A DNA stretch of 64,000 bases from Arthrobacter sp. APC 3897. Its GTDB lineage: Bacteria > Actinomycetota > Actinomycetes > Actinomycetales > Micrococcaceae. The notes under the pieces were generated by a model. It worked only from the letters and a program-made list of their open reading frames with translations, ran no database searches and was not told the DNA's origin. Made by a program: the position numbers and the translations under genes. Positions 28,874 through 36,514 of the stretch are shown here, in pieces; position 1 is the stretch's first letter, and the number at the start of each line of letters is the position of its first letter. The stretch is taken from positions 1 through 64,000 of the forward strand of contig NZ_JASDDG010000027.1 in NCBI RefSeq assembly GCF_030407495.1, in the 5' to 3' direction.

Positions 28874-29071
28874 CTACTCTGTTCCTGCGCGCCGGACCCG
28901 CCCCGCTGCAACGGCACAACACACTGCACCTGCCGTCAGCGCCAGGACGGCTGCGAGCCGGGCGGTCCCGAACTCATCGAACAGTCCCGGCGTCAGGATG
29001 ACGGCCAGCGCTCCGAGCAGCGCTGCACCAATAATGAAGAACGCCGGGCGGTACTCACGGTTTATGTTCAT
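28874..29071 (-). CDS. Small two-helix membrane protein
   Basis: 65 residues from the ATG at 29071: a short NREYRP N-terminus, a helix AFFIIGAALLGALAVILTP, a GLFDEFG loop, a second helix LAAVLALTAGAVCCAVAAG, and a basic tail GRVRRAGTE. An upstream AGGG is about ten bases from the start. A longer frame-open reading to 29719 has no protein-like character. No function is recognised. It converges with gatD. Confidence 0.55.
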   Translation of the reverse strand: MNINREYRPAFFIIGAALLGALAVILTPGLFDEFGTARLAAVLALTAGAVCCAVAAGRVRRAGTE

Positions 29072-29163
29072 GCCACGGACCCTACCCGCCGTCGGAGCAC
29101 CCGGCGAATCTGCCTTCGCCGGGGCGTGCCTTCTGCTGCCGGTACCCGGGCGCAGCTGCCGTT

Positions 29164-29643
29164 TCAGTATCCGGCGGCAGACCTGCGTTCCAGGTGTCTC
29201 CTGACATAACCGGCCAGGAGCGCCGCCAGGGTGCCGCTCAGCAGGACAAGGCCGAGACCGCTGAAGAGGAGCGCGATATCCGCTCCTTGGCCCGAAAGCA
29301 GCAGGGCGGCTGCAGCGGCAGTGAAGATACCTGCACCCGTCCCGGCCGCCGCGGCGGACCGGCGCGACTGTCCCGGTTGTGCCCTTTCCTGCACCAGCAG
29401 CCCGGCGGCTGCGCCGAGAAAGCTGACCAGACCGGCACCGGCACCCACGAGGGCGCCCGCTACGGTGTAGACCACCGTCACTCCCGGCCACGAGGTCCCC
29501 GAACTCCAGCCCGCGAAGTCCGGATCCGAACGTGCCTGGATTTCCGAGGCGATGCTCGCTGCTGCTCCCGCCAGCCCGCCGCATCCGGCGCCGAGCAACA
29601 GCAGAAGGAGACAGAGCAGACCCAACAGCTTTCCCACCCTCAT
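29164..29643 (-). CDS. Putative membrane protein with lipoprotein-like N-terminus
   Basis: 159 residues. The N-terminus MRVGKLLGLLCLLLLLLGAGCGG looks like a signal with a lipobox (LGAGC). After a short polar stretch (EIQARSDPDFAGWSSGTSW) come about four hydrophobic Ala/Gly/Leu-rich segments, ending with a basic GYVRRHLERRSAAGY tail. Composition is consistent with a real integral membrane protein. No family is recognised. It shares strand with the 65-residue membrane protein just downstream. Confidence 0.55.
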   Translation of the reverse strand: MRVGKLLGLLCLLLLLLGAGCGGLAGAAASIASEIQARSDPDFAGWSSGTSWPGVTVVYTVAGALVGAGAGLVSFLGAAAGLLVQERAQPGQSRRSAAAAGTGAGIFTAAAAALLLSGQGADIALLFSGLGLVLLSGTLAALLAGYVRRHLERRSAAGY

Positions 29644-29690
29644 GTCTCCGCCTTCCCCATGCGGCCACCATAACCCGATCGGCTGCCCGG

Positions 29691-29793
29691 ATCCTTCGTG
29701 CAGATAACGGGGCCCGCATTAATCCTTCGTGCAGATCAAGGGCTCAAAACAGCGGATTCCGCCCCTTTGGGCCCGTCAGCTGCACGAAGGAAT
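29691..29793. repeat. Palindromic intergenic element, copy 1 (compound)
   Basis: Two direct copies of ATCCTTCGTGCAGAT start at 29691 and 29722. The second forms an inverted repeat with CTGCACGAAGGAAT (29780-29793), enclosing an inner palindrome GCGGATTCCGC at 29752-29762. The segment lies between two gene blocks and is non-coding. The core GTGCAGATAACGG also occurs in the element at 51885, so the two belong to one repeat family. Confidence 0.7.
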
Positions 29794-29868
29794 CCTGAGA
29801 TGAGGTTTTGGACCGGGGCCTGCACGTAGGATCCCACAGCGGATCACCGGAGTGCCCGGTCGAAGGAG

Positions 29869-31194
29869 TCAGCGCACCGGATCCGCGGAGACCAGCCATT
29901 CATGGGCTCCTGCGTCGGCAGCGCCCATGGACTCGACCACGGGAATGGTCCGTGCCCGCACCGCAGCCTGGTGTTCGGGCGTTGCACAGGCGCCCTGGGG
30001 CAGGTCCGCGGCGACGGAGCACCAGCGGTACGGATCCCGGACAATCACCGACGGAGCCCACGCCAGGTCCGTGACGGACCAGGCGCCGCCGCTGTCCTGG
30101 CCGAACTGGGCGCGCAGGATCAGGCCCTCATTGTTGACGTCGTACCAGGGTGACAGCTCGGTGACGGAGTTACCCAGGCCGTAGGCAATCCAGGTTCCGT
30201 TGTAGTTTTCGATGGGCAGTACGGAGTGGCTGTGATGGCCGTAAAGGAAATCGAACTCGCCGCTGTCGGCCAGGGCGTGTGCCACTTCGATCTGCTGCGC
30301 ATTGGGAACGGAAGCGTATTCGTCACCGGCGTGGATGGCTCCCACCACGACGTCGGCACCGGCAGCGCGGGCAGCCCTGGCTTTGGCGATCATCACCTCA
30401 GGATCCAGCAGGTCCACCTGCCAGTCGAAGTCCGCGGTCATGCCGTTCAATCCATAGGTGGCCTCCACTACCGAAACCCCGGCGGCGGGAGTCTGCAGGA
30501 TGAAGGGTTTCGCGGCGTCCGCCTCCGCGGCATAGGATCCGGTGTGCGGCAGGCCCAGAGCATCGAGGACCCCGAGCGTGCGGTTGAGTCCGGCGGTTCC
30601 CGCGTCCACGGTGTGGTTGCTGGCGGTGGTGCAGGCGTCGTAGCCCACCGCCTTGGCCGCGGTCAGGATCTGCGGCGGAACGTTGAACAGCGGATAGCCG
30701 GTGTAGGGGCCGTCCGCCTCCGCAACCGGTGTTTCCATGTGGCAGATGCCCAGATCAGCGGAATCCAGGTAAGCCCGTTTCCCCTCGAGCAACGGTGTGA
30801 AGTCCAACGGCAGCTTCCCGGAGGCTGCGGCGTCGTCACCGGCCTGCGTCCAGAGCTGCGGGTGCACCAGCAAATCACCGGCCACCATCATCGAAAAGCA
30901 CCGCACCGCCGCACACTCCGCGCCCAGTCCGGGAGTGGGAGTTGGAACGGCGGCAGCAGCTGTCCCGGATGACCCCGGCGCAGGTGCCGTGGCCGGGCCG
31001 GAAGGCGAGGCCGGCGCGGAACTCGACGCCGGCGCGGAACTCGACGCCGGCGCCTCAGCCTCCGGAGACGGTGCCACCGGCGCACAGCCGGCAGCTGCCG
31101 CAGCCAGGAGCAGCACCGCAGCGGCCCTGCCCCGGGCAGCCATCCGGCCCTTCGCCCCGGCCACCACCCCAAATCCGAAGCTGCGCGTACCCAT
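29869..31194 (-). CDS. CapA-family lipoprotein (poly-gamma-glutamate capsule-type metallophosphatase fold)
   Basis: 441-residue secreted lipoprotein. The signal peptide runs through VLLLAAAAAGC with the lipobox cysteine near residue 37. A low-complexity linker of Ala/Ser/Pro repeats follows (about residues 38-75). The CapA/PgsA domain shows MMVAGDLLVHPQLW, NHTVDAGTAGLNRTLGVLDALGL, DVVVGAIHAGDEY and LYGHHSHSVLPIENYNGTWIAYGLGN. Start ATG 31194 has GGGGGAG at good spacing. CapA-like proteins are often orphan in actinobacteria, and no capsule genes are nearby, so the substrate is unknown. Confidence 0.9.
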   Translation of the reverse strand: MGTRSFGFGVVAGAKGRMAARGRAAAVLLLAAAAAGCAPVAPSPEAEAPASSSAPASSSAPASPSGPATAPAPGSSGTAAAAVPTPTPGLGAECAAVRCFSMMVAGDLLVHPQLWTQAGDDAAASGKLPLDFTPLLEGKRAYLDSADLGICHMETPVAEADGPYTGYPLFNVPPQILTAAKAVGYDACTTASNHTVDAGTAGLNRTLGVLDALGLPHTGSYAAEADAAKPFILQTPAAGVSVVEATYGLNGMTADFDWQVDLLDPEVMIAKARAARAAGADVVVGAIHAGDEYASVPNAQQIEVAHALADSGEFDFLYGHHSHSVLPIENYNGTWIAYGLGNSVTELSPWYDVNNEGLILRAQFGQDSGGAWSVTDLAWAPSVIVRDPYRWCSVAADLPQGACATPEHQAAVRARTIPVVESMGAADAGAHEWLVSADPVR

Positions 31195-31309
31195 AAAGTG
31201 CTCCCCCGTGTGACATATTCAGCCCAAAGACCGCCCCGCGCAGTCCCGCCAAGCGTACGACGGCGTTTCAGCTGTTCGCGTTACTGAGCGTGTGCGAGTC
31301 TTAACCCTT

Positions 31310-33328
31310 ATGAGTAACCCTTTCCTGCACACCAGCGCCCTGCCCTATCAGCTCCCGCCGTTTGAACAGATCACCCCTGAGGATTTCCTTCCGGCTTTCA
31401 AGTCCGGCTTCGAGGAACACCTCATGGAAATCGACGCCATCACCGCAAACAGCGATGCGCCGGATTTTGAGAACACCATTGCAGCCATGGAGCGTGCCGG
31501 CCAGACTCTGGCCCGCACGGCAAATGTCTTCTTCACGTTCACGGCAGCGGATGCGACCGAGCAGATCCAGGCGATCCAGCAGGAGGCAGGACCGCAGCTG
31601 GCTGAGCACGAGGACAGCATCTATCTCAACAAGGCCCTCTTCCAGCGGGTCAGCGGCGTCTCCACCGACGGATTGGATGCGGAATCGGCCCGCCTGGTGT
31701 CCGAGTACCGCCGCAGCTTCATCCGTGCCGGAGCCCGGCTTGACGACGAAGGCCAGGCGAAGATGCGGAAGCTGAATGCCCGCCTGTCCGTCCTGGGCAC
31801 CGAATACGCGCAGAAGCTGCTGAAGGACACCAATGAGTCGGCGCTGCTGGTGACCGATGCTGCGGATCTGGACGGCCTGTCCGACGACGACGTCGCCGCG
31901 GCGGCAGCGGCAGCCGCAGAGGCGGGTCAGGAGGGTTACCTGCTCTCCCTGGTTCTGCCCACCTCGCAGCCGGCGCTGGCCTCGCTCACCAACCGCGAAA
32001 CCCGCCGGCGGCTCCTTGAGGCTTCCCTGAACCGGGGTTTCCGGAACAACGGCGAGAACACGCTCGGCCTTGCCGCCGAAATGGCGGCCCTGCGTGCCGA
32101 ACGGGCCGAACTGCTCGGATTCGCCAACCACGCGGAGTTCGCCACCGACAACCAGACGGCTCCGTCCCTGGAAGCCATCCACGCGATGCTCGGGAAGCTG
32201 GCCGCGCCCGCGGTCCGCAACGCACAGGCCGAGGCGGAACTGCTGCGCGAGGCAGCGGCCAGGGACGGCGTCGAGGACCTGCAGGCCTGGGACTGGTCCT
32301 ACTACTCCGAGCAGGTGCGGCGTGAAAAGTTCAGTGTGGACCGTGCGGCGCTGCGGCCCTACTTCGAGCTGGAGCGGGTCCTGAAGGACGGCATTTTCTA
32401 CGCTGCCAACCGTTTGTACGGCGTGACGTTCACCGAACGCACGGACTTGGCGGGATACCACCCGGACGTCCGCGTCTGGGAAGTAACAAACGAGGACGGT
32501 TCGGGACTGGGACTGTTCCTGGGTGACTATTACACCCGGGACACCAAGGCCGGCGGTGCGTGGATGAACTCGCTCGTGCACCAGTCTTCGCTGCTGGGCA
32601 CCGCCTCGGTGGTCATCAACAACCTCAACATCGCCAAGCCGGCCGCCGGAGAGCCCACTCTGCTGTCCTTCGACGAAGTGGTAACGGCTTTCCACGAATT
32701 CGGGCATGCCCTGCACGGCCTGTTCTCGGATGTCACCTATCCGCAGTTCTCCGGCACCGCCGTTCCCCGTGACTTCGTGGAGTATCCCTCCCAGGTCAAC
32801 GAGATGTGGATGCTGTGGCCCGAGGTGGTGGCGAACTTCGCGAAGCATTACGCCACCGGCGAGCCTCTCCCCCAGGACGCCGTCGACCGGATCGAGGCAG
32901 CATCCACCTGGGGTGAAGGCTTCGGCACGACGGAGTACCTGGGTGCCACGCTCCTTGACCTTGCCTGGCACGAGCTGGCGACGGGCGAAACAGTGCAGGA
33001 CCCCGAAGCGTTCGAGGCCGAGGCTTTGGAACGTGCCGGCGTTGCCCTGGCCCTGGTGCCCCCGCGGTACCGCTCCGGCTATTTCAAACACATTTTTGCC
33101 GGCGGTTACGCCGCTGCTTACTACGCCTACATTTGGAGTGAAGTCTTGGACGCGGACACGGTGGAATGGTTCCGGGAAAACGGTGGACTGACCCGGGAGA
33201 ACGGAGACCGTTTCCGCCGCGAGCTCCTCTCCAGGGGCAACAGCATCGATCCGCTGCAGGCGTTCCGGAACTTCAGGGGCCGTGACGCAGCCATTGAGCC
33301 GCTGCTGCACCGCCGCGGACTGGCCTGA
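31310..33328 (+). CDS. M3-family zinc metallopeptidase (peptidyl-dipeptidase Dcp / oligopeptidase A type)
   Basis: Cytoplasmic thimet-type oligopeptidase of about 672 residues. The zinc site is VTAFHEFGHALHGLF with the third ligand in the downstream FVEYPSQVNEMW segment. FLGDYYTRDTKAGGAWMNS and RYRSGYFKHIFAGGYAAAYYAYIWSE are further M3 signatures. The ATG at 31310 is chosen although no good ribosome site precedes it; an in-frame GTG at 31292 is the alternative. It is followed 6 bp later by the GNAT gene, so they probably form one transcript. Likely role: degradation of short peptides. Confidence 0.94.
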   Translation: MSNPFLHTSALPYQLPPFEQITPEDFLPAFKSGFEEHLMEIDAITANSDAPDFENTIAAMERAGQTLARTANVFFTFTAADATEQIQAIQQEAGPQLAEHEDSIYLNKALFQRVSGVSTDGLDAESARLVSEYRRSFIRAGARLDDEGQAKMRKLNARLSVLGTEYAQKLLKDTNESALLVTDAADLDGLSDDDVAAAAAAAAEAGQEGYLLSLVLPTSQPALASLTNRETRRRLLEASLNRGFRNNGENTLGLAAEMAALRAERAELLGFANHAEFATDNQTAPSLEAIHAMLGKLAAPAVRNAQAEAELLREAAARDGVEDLQAWDWSYYSEQVRREKFSVDRAALRPYFELERVLKDGIFYAANRLYGVTFTERTDLAGYHPDVRVWEVTNEDGSGLGLFLGDYYTRDTKAGGAWMNSLVHQSSLLGTASVVINNLNIAKPAAGEPTLLSFDEVVTAFHEFGHALHGLFSDVTYPQFSGTAVPRDFVEYPSQVNEMWMLWPEVVANFAKHYATGEPLPQDAVDRIEAASTWGEGFGTTEYLGATLLDLAWHELATGETVQDPEAFEAEALERAGVALALVPPRYRSGYFKHIFAGGYAAAYYAYIWSEVLDADTVEWFRENGGLTRENGDRFRRELLSRGNSIDPLQAFRNFRGRDAAIEPLLHRRGLA

Positions 33329-33334
33329 TCCGCC

Positions 33335-34117
33335 ATGGTAACCATTGCTGCCTGCCAGGAACTGCATGAGGACTGGCTGAGGAATCTGGCCGGTGTTACC
33401 CGCGGCCGCACGTTCGCCACCGATGAGTCGGAGTGGGCGTGGCTGCCGGCCAGACGGCAGCTTGTGCTGCTGTACCCGCAGCGTATTTCGCCCGCCGGTA
33501 TCCGTCCCGGCCTGTCCGAAGGCATACGGCTCGGGGCCCAAAGTGTTTCCGTATGGATGAACAACGCGGTCAACTATGCGCCCTTGGAGGCGTTCGGGTT
33601 CCGCAGGGGGCCCCAGCCGATATGGATGAGTGCCCCCGTGACGGCTCCGCAGCAGTACAGTGCGGACGCGGCGTCGATCGACCAGGATCCTCCTGAGGTC
33701 ACCGGGCCCGACGCCGTCGAGCTCGCCGCCGGCCGGAGCCATCCGCGCACTGCCTGGCACCTGACCACACGCGGGGACGGGAAGCTGACGGGCCGTGCCT
33801 GGGTGTATGATCCCTCCGCCGCCGACCAGCAGTCCAACCCACCGGATCCGATTACGGGCAGGCCAACCATTCCTGCGGCTCCGGCCCGGAAACCCGGAAA
33901 AGGATCCCTGGCCGGAATTTTCGGTTTGACTGTGGGACCGTCCAGCCGGCGCAACGGCTACGGCACGGCTCTGCTGAGCCGCGCTGCATCAGTGGCAGCA
34001 GCCGCCGGCGCCGACCGGCTGGCCATCAATGCTGCGCCGGGCGGCTACGAGCTGTGCTCGGCCCGGGGATTCGACCTGATTGGCCGCGGACAGTACCTGT
34101 TCCTCGATATGCGCTAG
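33335..34117 (+). CDS. GNAT-family N-acetyltransferase
   Basis: 260-residue protein. The N-terminal half (WAWLPARRQLVLLYPQR, EAFGFRRGPQPIWM) resembles a degenerate GNAT lobe. The C-terminal half has a good acetyl-CoA site, FGLTVGPSSRRNGYGTALLSRA, followed by LAINAAPGGYELCSARGFDLIGRG. A tandem GNAT with an inactive N-terminal copy is likely. The substrate is unknown. It lies 6 bp behind the M3 peptidase and ends at a bidirectional terminator. Confidence 0.82.
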   Translation: MVTIAACQELHEDWLRNLAGVTRGRTFATDESEWAWLPARRQLVLLYPQRISPAGIRPGLSEGIRLGAQSVSVWMNNAVNYAPLEAFGFRRGPQPIWMSAPVTAPQQYSADAASIDQDPPEVTGPDAVELAAGRSHPRTAWHLTTRGDGKLTGRAWVYDPSAADQQSNPPDPITGRPTIPAAPARKPGKGSLAGIFGLTVGPSSRRNGYGTALLSRAASVAAAAGADRLAINAAPGGYELCSARGFDLIGRGQYLFLDMR

Positions 34118-34121
34118 ACGA

Positions 34122-34152
34122 ACTCCCGGCCGGGCAGCACCCGGCCGGGAGT
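34122..34152. terminator. Bidirectional terminator between GNAT and pdxS
   Basis: Perfect 13-bp inverted repeat ACTCCCGGCCGGG / CCCGGCCGGGAGT with a 5-nt loop (CAGCA), between two convergent genes. Confidence 0.88.
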
Positions 34153-34166
34153 CCGCCCGGCAGCCG

Positions 34167-35108
34167 TTACCAGCCGCGTTCTGCCAGACGGTGGGGCTGC
34201 GCAATCTCGTCCACGTTGATGCCCACCATGGCCTCGCCGAGGCCGCGCGAGGCCTTGGCAACCTCATCGGCGTCGTCGAAGAAGGTGGTGGCCTTGACGA
34301 TGGCTGCCGCACGCTGCGCCGGGTTGCCGGACTTGAAGATGCCTGAGCCCACAAACACGCCGTCTGCGCCCAGCTGCATCATCATGGCCGCGTCAGCGGG
34401 AGTAGCTATGCCGCCGGCGGTAAACAGCACCACCGGAAGCTTGCCGGCCGCAGCCACCTCCTTGACGAGCTCATAAGGGGCCTGCAGTTCCTTGGCGGCT
34501 ACGTACAGTTCGTCCTCGGGCAGCGAGGACAGCCGGGCAATCTCGGAACGGATGGTGCGCATGTGCATGGTGGCGTTGGAAACGTCTCCCGTGCCGGCCT
34601 CGCCCTTGGACCGGATCATGGCCGCGCCCTCGTTGATGCGCCGCAGAGCTTCGCCGAGGTTCGTGGCGCCGCAGACAAAGGGAACCGTGAACTTCCACTT
34701 GTCGATGTGGTTGGCATAGTCGGCCGGGGTCAGGACCTCTGATTCGTCAATGTAGTCGACGCCGAGGGACTGCAGCACCTGGGCTTCCACAAAGTGCCCG
34801 ATGCGCGCTTTGGCCATGACCGGGATGGAAACGGAATCAATGATGCTGTCGATCATGTCCGGATCACTCATCCGGGAGACACCGCCCTGCGCGCGAATAT
34901 CAGCAGGCACCCGCTCCAGCGCCATGACGGCCACGGCGCCTGCATCCTCGGCAATTCGTGCCTGCTCGGCGGTGACCACGTCCATGATCACACCGCCCTT
35001 CAGCATCTCGGCGATGCCGCGCTTAACCCGGCTGCTGCCGGTAACCGGAGACGGGGAACCGGACGTGGAAACAGGCACGGGCGTGCCCTGGGGATCTGAA
35101 ATGCTCAT
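34167..35108 (-). CDS. pdxS: Pyridoxal 5'-phosphate synthase lyase subunit PdxS
   Basis: TIM-barrel subunit that builds PLP from ribose 5-phosphate, glyceraldehyde 3-phosphate and ammonia. The protein (313 residues from ATG 35108) shows [67 protein letters not shown] and [36 protein letters not shown] ribosome site precedes this start. It would normally be followed by pdxT; here a terminator and a 7.4-kb segment of other genes lie between the two. Confidence 0.97.
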   Translation of the reverse strand: MSISDPQGTPVPVSTSGSPSPVTGSSRVKRGIAEMLKGGVIMDVVTAEQARIAEDAGAVAVMALERVPADIRAQGGVSRMSDPDMIDSIIDSVSIPVMAKARIGHFVEAQVLQSLGVDYIDESEVLTPADYANHIDKWKFTVPFVCGATNLGEALRRINEGAAMIRSKGEAGTGDVSNATMHMRTIRSEIARLSSLPEDELYVAAKELQAPYELVKEVAAAGKLPVVLFTAGGIATPADAAMMMQLGADGVFVGSGIFKSGNPAQRAAAIVKATTFFDDADEVAKASRGLGEAMVGINVDEIAQPHRLAERGW

Positions 35109-35191
35109 GAAACTTCTCACCTTCGCGAAAAACCGGTGCAGCGATCACTGCTGCTCCCAAGCCTAGCGGTCAGCCTGCTGATAAACAGACA

Positions 35192-35222
35192 GCCCGCCGC
35201 CGGATTGCCTCCGGTGACGGGC
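35192..35222 (-). terminator. Imperfect terminator hairpin after pgsA
   Basis: Outer stem GCCCG/CGGGC and inner stem CCGGA/TCCGG with a small internal mismatch, followed on the minus strand by TGTCTGTTT. It lies in the 163-bp gap between pgsA and pdxS and suggests that pdxS has its own promoter. Confidence 0.6.
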
Positions 35223-35271
35223 CACTGGGAATTGACTGTATGGCTGAAGAGGATGCCGGGGCTAACCCGGC

Positions 35272-35877
35272 CTAGGCGGTTGCCTGCCGCCGGACCGTGA
35301 GCATCCGCTGCACGATCGTGACGCAGCTGGCTGCACACAGCAGCACCAGGACCACCAGGAGCAGGATTTCGGGAACCCCCAGACCCACCAGGCCGGTGGC
35401 CACCAGCAGGGAAACCAGGCGTTCGGCACGCTCGGCAATACCCACGTTGGCGTTGAACCCCAGCGACTCCGCTTTGGCCCGGATGTAGGACACCAGCATG
35501 CCCAGCACCAGGGCAATAATGGCGGCGGTGCCAATCGCATCGTTGCCGCCTCCGGTGAAGAACCAGATGCTCACACCGGCGAAGAGTGCTCCGTCGGCGA
35601 AGCGGTCCAGGGTTGAGTCCAGGAAGCCGCCCCATTTTCCGGTCCGGGCCTGCTGGCGGGCCATGATGCCGTCAATGACGTCGGAAAAGATGAACGCCGT
35701 GATGAACAGGGTTCCCCAGAACAGCTGTCCGAGCGGATAGAACACCAGCCCGCCGATCATCACGCCCAGGGTTCCGGCAATGGTGACCATGTCCGGTGTG
35801 ATCCCCCGGCGCAGCAGCCAGCCGGCCAGCGGGGTGAAAACGGCAGTAAAGAATCCCCGCGCGTATTTATTGAGCAC
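35272..35877 (-). CDS. pgsA: CDP-alcohol phosphatidyltransferase, probable phosphatidylinositol phosphate synthase
   Basis: Integral membrane enzyme of 201 residues with about six helices. The CDP-alcohol phosphatidyltransferase motif DG..AR.......G...D...D is complete in DVIDGIMARQQARTGKWGGFLDSTLDRFAD (two Asp pairs for the metals). Its position directly behind thrS and the HIT gene is that of the mycobacterial phosphatidylinositol(-phosphate) synthase, which makes that the best substrate guess. The next genes expected there, a PIM acyltransferase and pimA, are not present. It starts 3 bp after the HIT stop. Confidence 0.9.
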   Translation of the reverse strand: MLNKYARGFFTAVFTPLAGWLLRRGITPDMVTIAGTLGVMIGGLVFYPLGQLFWGTLFITAFIFSDVIDGIMARQQARTGKWGGFLDSTLDRFADGALFAGVSIWFFTGGGNDAIGTAAIIALVLGMLVSYIRAKAESLGFNANVGIAERAERLVSLLVATGLVGLGVPEILLLVVLVLLCAASCVTIVQRMLTVRRQATA

Positions 35878-35880
35878 GGA

Positions 35881-36492
35881 TCAGTCCTCGCTGTCCCGGC
35901 CGGAGCCGCTGGCCGGCCAGGCGTCGGCCACCTGCTGACGGACATCGCCCAGCGTCTGGGTAATGGCCTTCGTCTGCGCGATGATCGGCAGGAAGTTCCC
36001 GTCCCCGCCCCAGCGCGGAACAATGTGCTGGTGCAGGTGGGCGGCAATCCCCGCACCCCCGGTTACGCCCTGGTTCATCCCCAGGTTGAAGCCGCTGGGA
36101 TTGGAGACTTTCCGCAGCACGCGCATGGCGGTCTGGGTCAGCGCCGCAATTTCGGCCGTTTCCTGCTCATCAATGTCCGTGTAGTCCGGCACATGCCGGT
36201 ACGGGCAGACGAGCAGGTGTCCGGCGTTGTACGGAAACAGGTTCAGGATCACGAAGGCGTAGCTGCCGCGGTGGACAATCAGTGATTCTTCGTCGGAGCG
36301 GCCCGGCGCGGCACAGAACGGGCAGTTGTGCTCCGAGGAGACCTGTTCCTGCCCGCCCTTGATATACGCCAGGCGGTGCGGCGTCCACAGGCGTGCAAAT
36401 GAATCCGGCACGCCTGCAAGCTCGAATGAGTCGGTGACCGCGGCATCCCCGGGGTAGGGACTGCCGCCGTCGTCCTGGCTGCTGTTTTCCAT
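35881..36492 (-). CDS. HIT-domain protein (Ap4A phosphorylase-like)
   Basis: 203-residue nucleotide hydrolase/transferase of the histidine triad superfamily. CPFCAAPG and an upstream histidine give a likely zinc site. VILNLFPYNAGHLLVCPYRHV is the HIT core, and the triad is HLHQHIVPRW. Mycobacterial homologues at this locus are Ap4A phosphorylases. ATG 36492 has AGGAG five bases upstream; a longer frame to 36546 overlaps thrS and is less likely. It lies 22 bp after the thrS stop, in one operon with thrS and pgsA. Confidence 0.92.
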   Translation of the reverse strand: MENSSQDDGGSPYPGDAAVTDSFELAGVPDSFARLWTPHRLAYIKGGQEQVSSEHNCPFCAAPGRSDEESLIVHRGSYAFVILNLFPYNAGHLLVCPYRHVPDYTDIDEQETAEIAALTQTAMRVLRKVSNPSGFNLGMNQGVTGGAGIAAHLHQHIVPRWGGDGNFLPIIAQTKAITQTLGDVRQQVADAWPASGSGRDSED

Positions 36493-36514
36493 CTGCACTC
36501 CTGCCGCCGCCGTC

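Noticed and set aside
28874-29719. Long 281-codon frame ending at the small membrane protein
   Set aside because: Only the last 65 codons look like a protein; the upstream part is Arg/Gly-rich and overlaps another membrane protein gene.
31301-33760. Long open frame (819 codons) on the minus strand opposite the M3 peptidase
   Set aside because: It is antisense to a protein with complete M3 motifs; its own translation has no family features and low-complexity composition typical of high-GC shadow frames.
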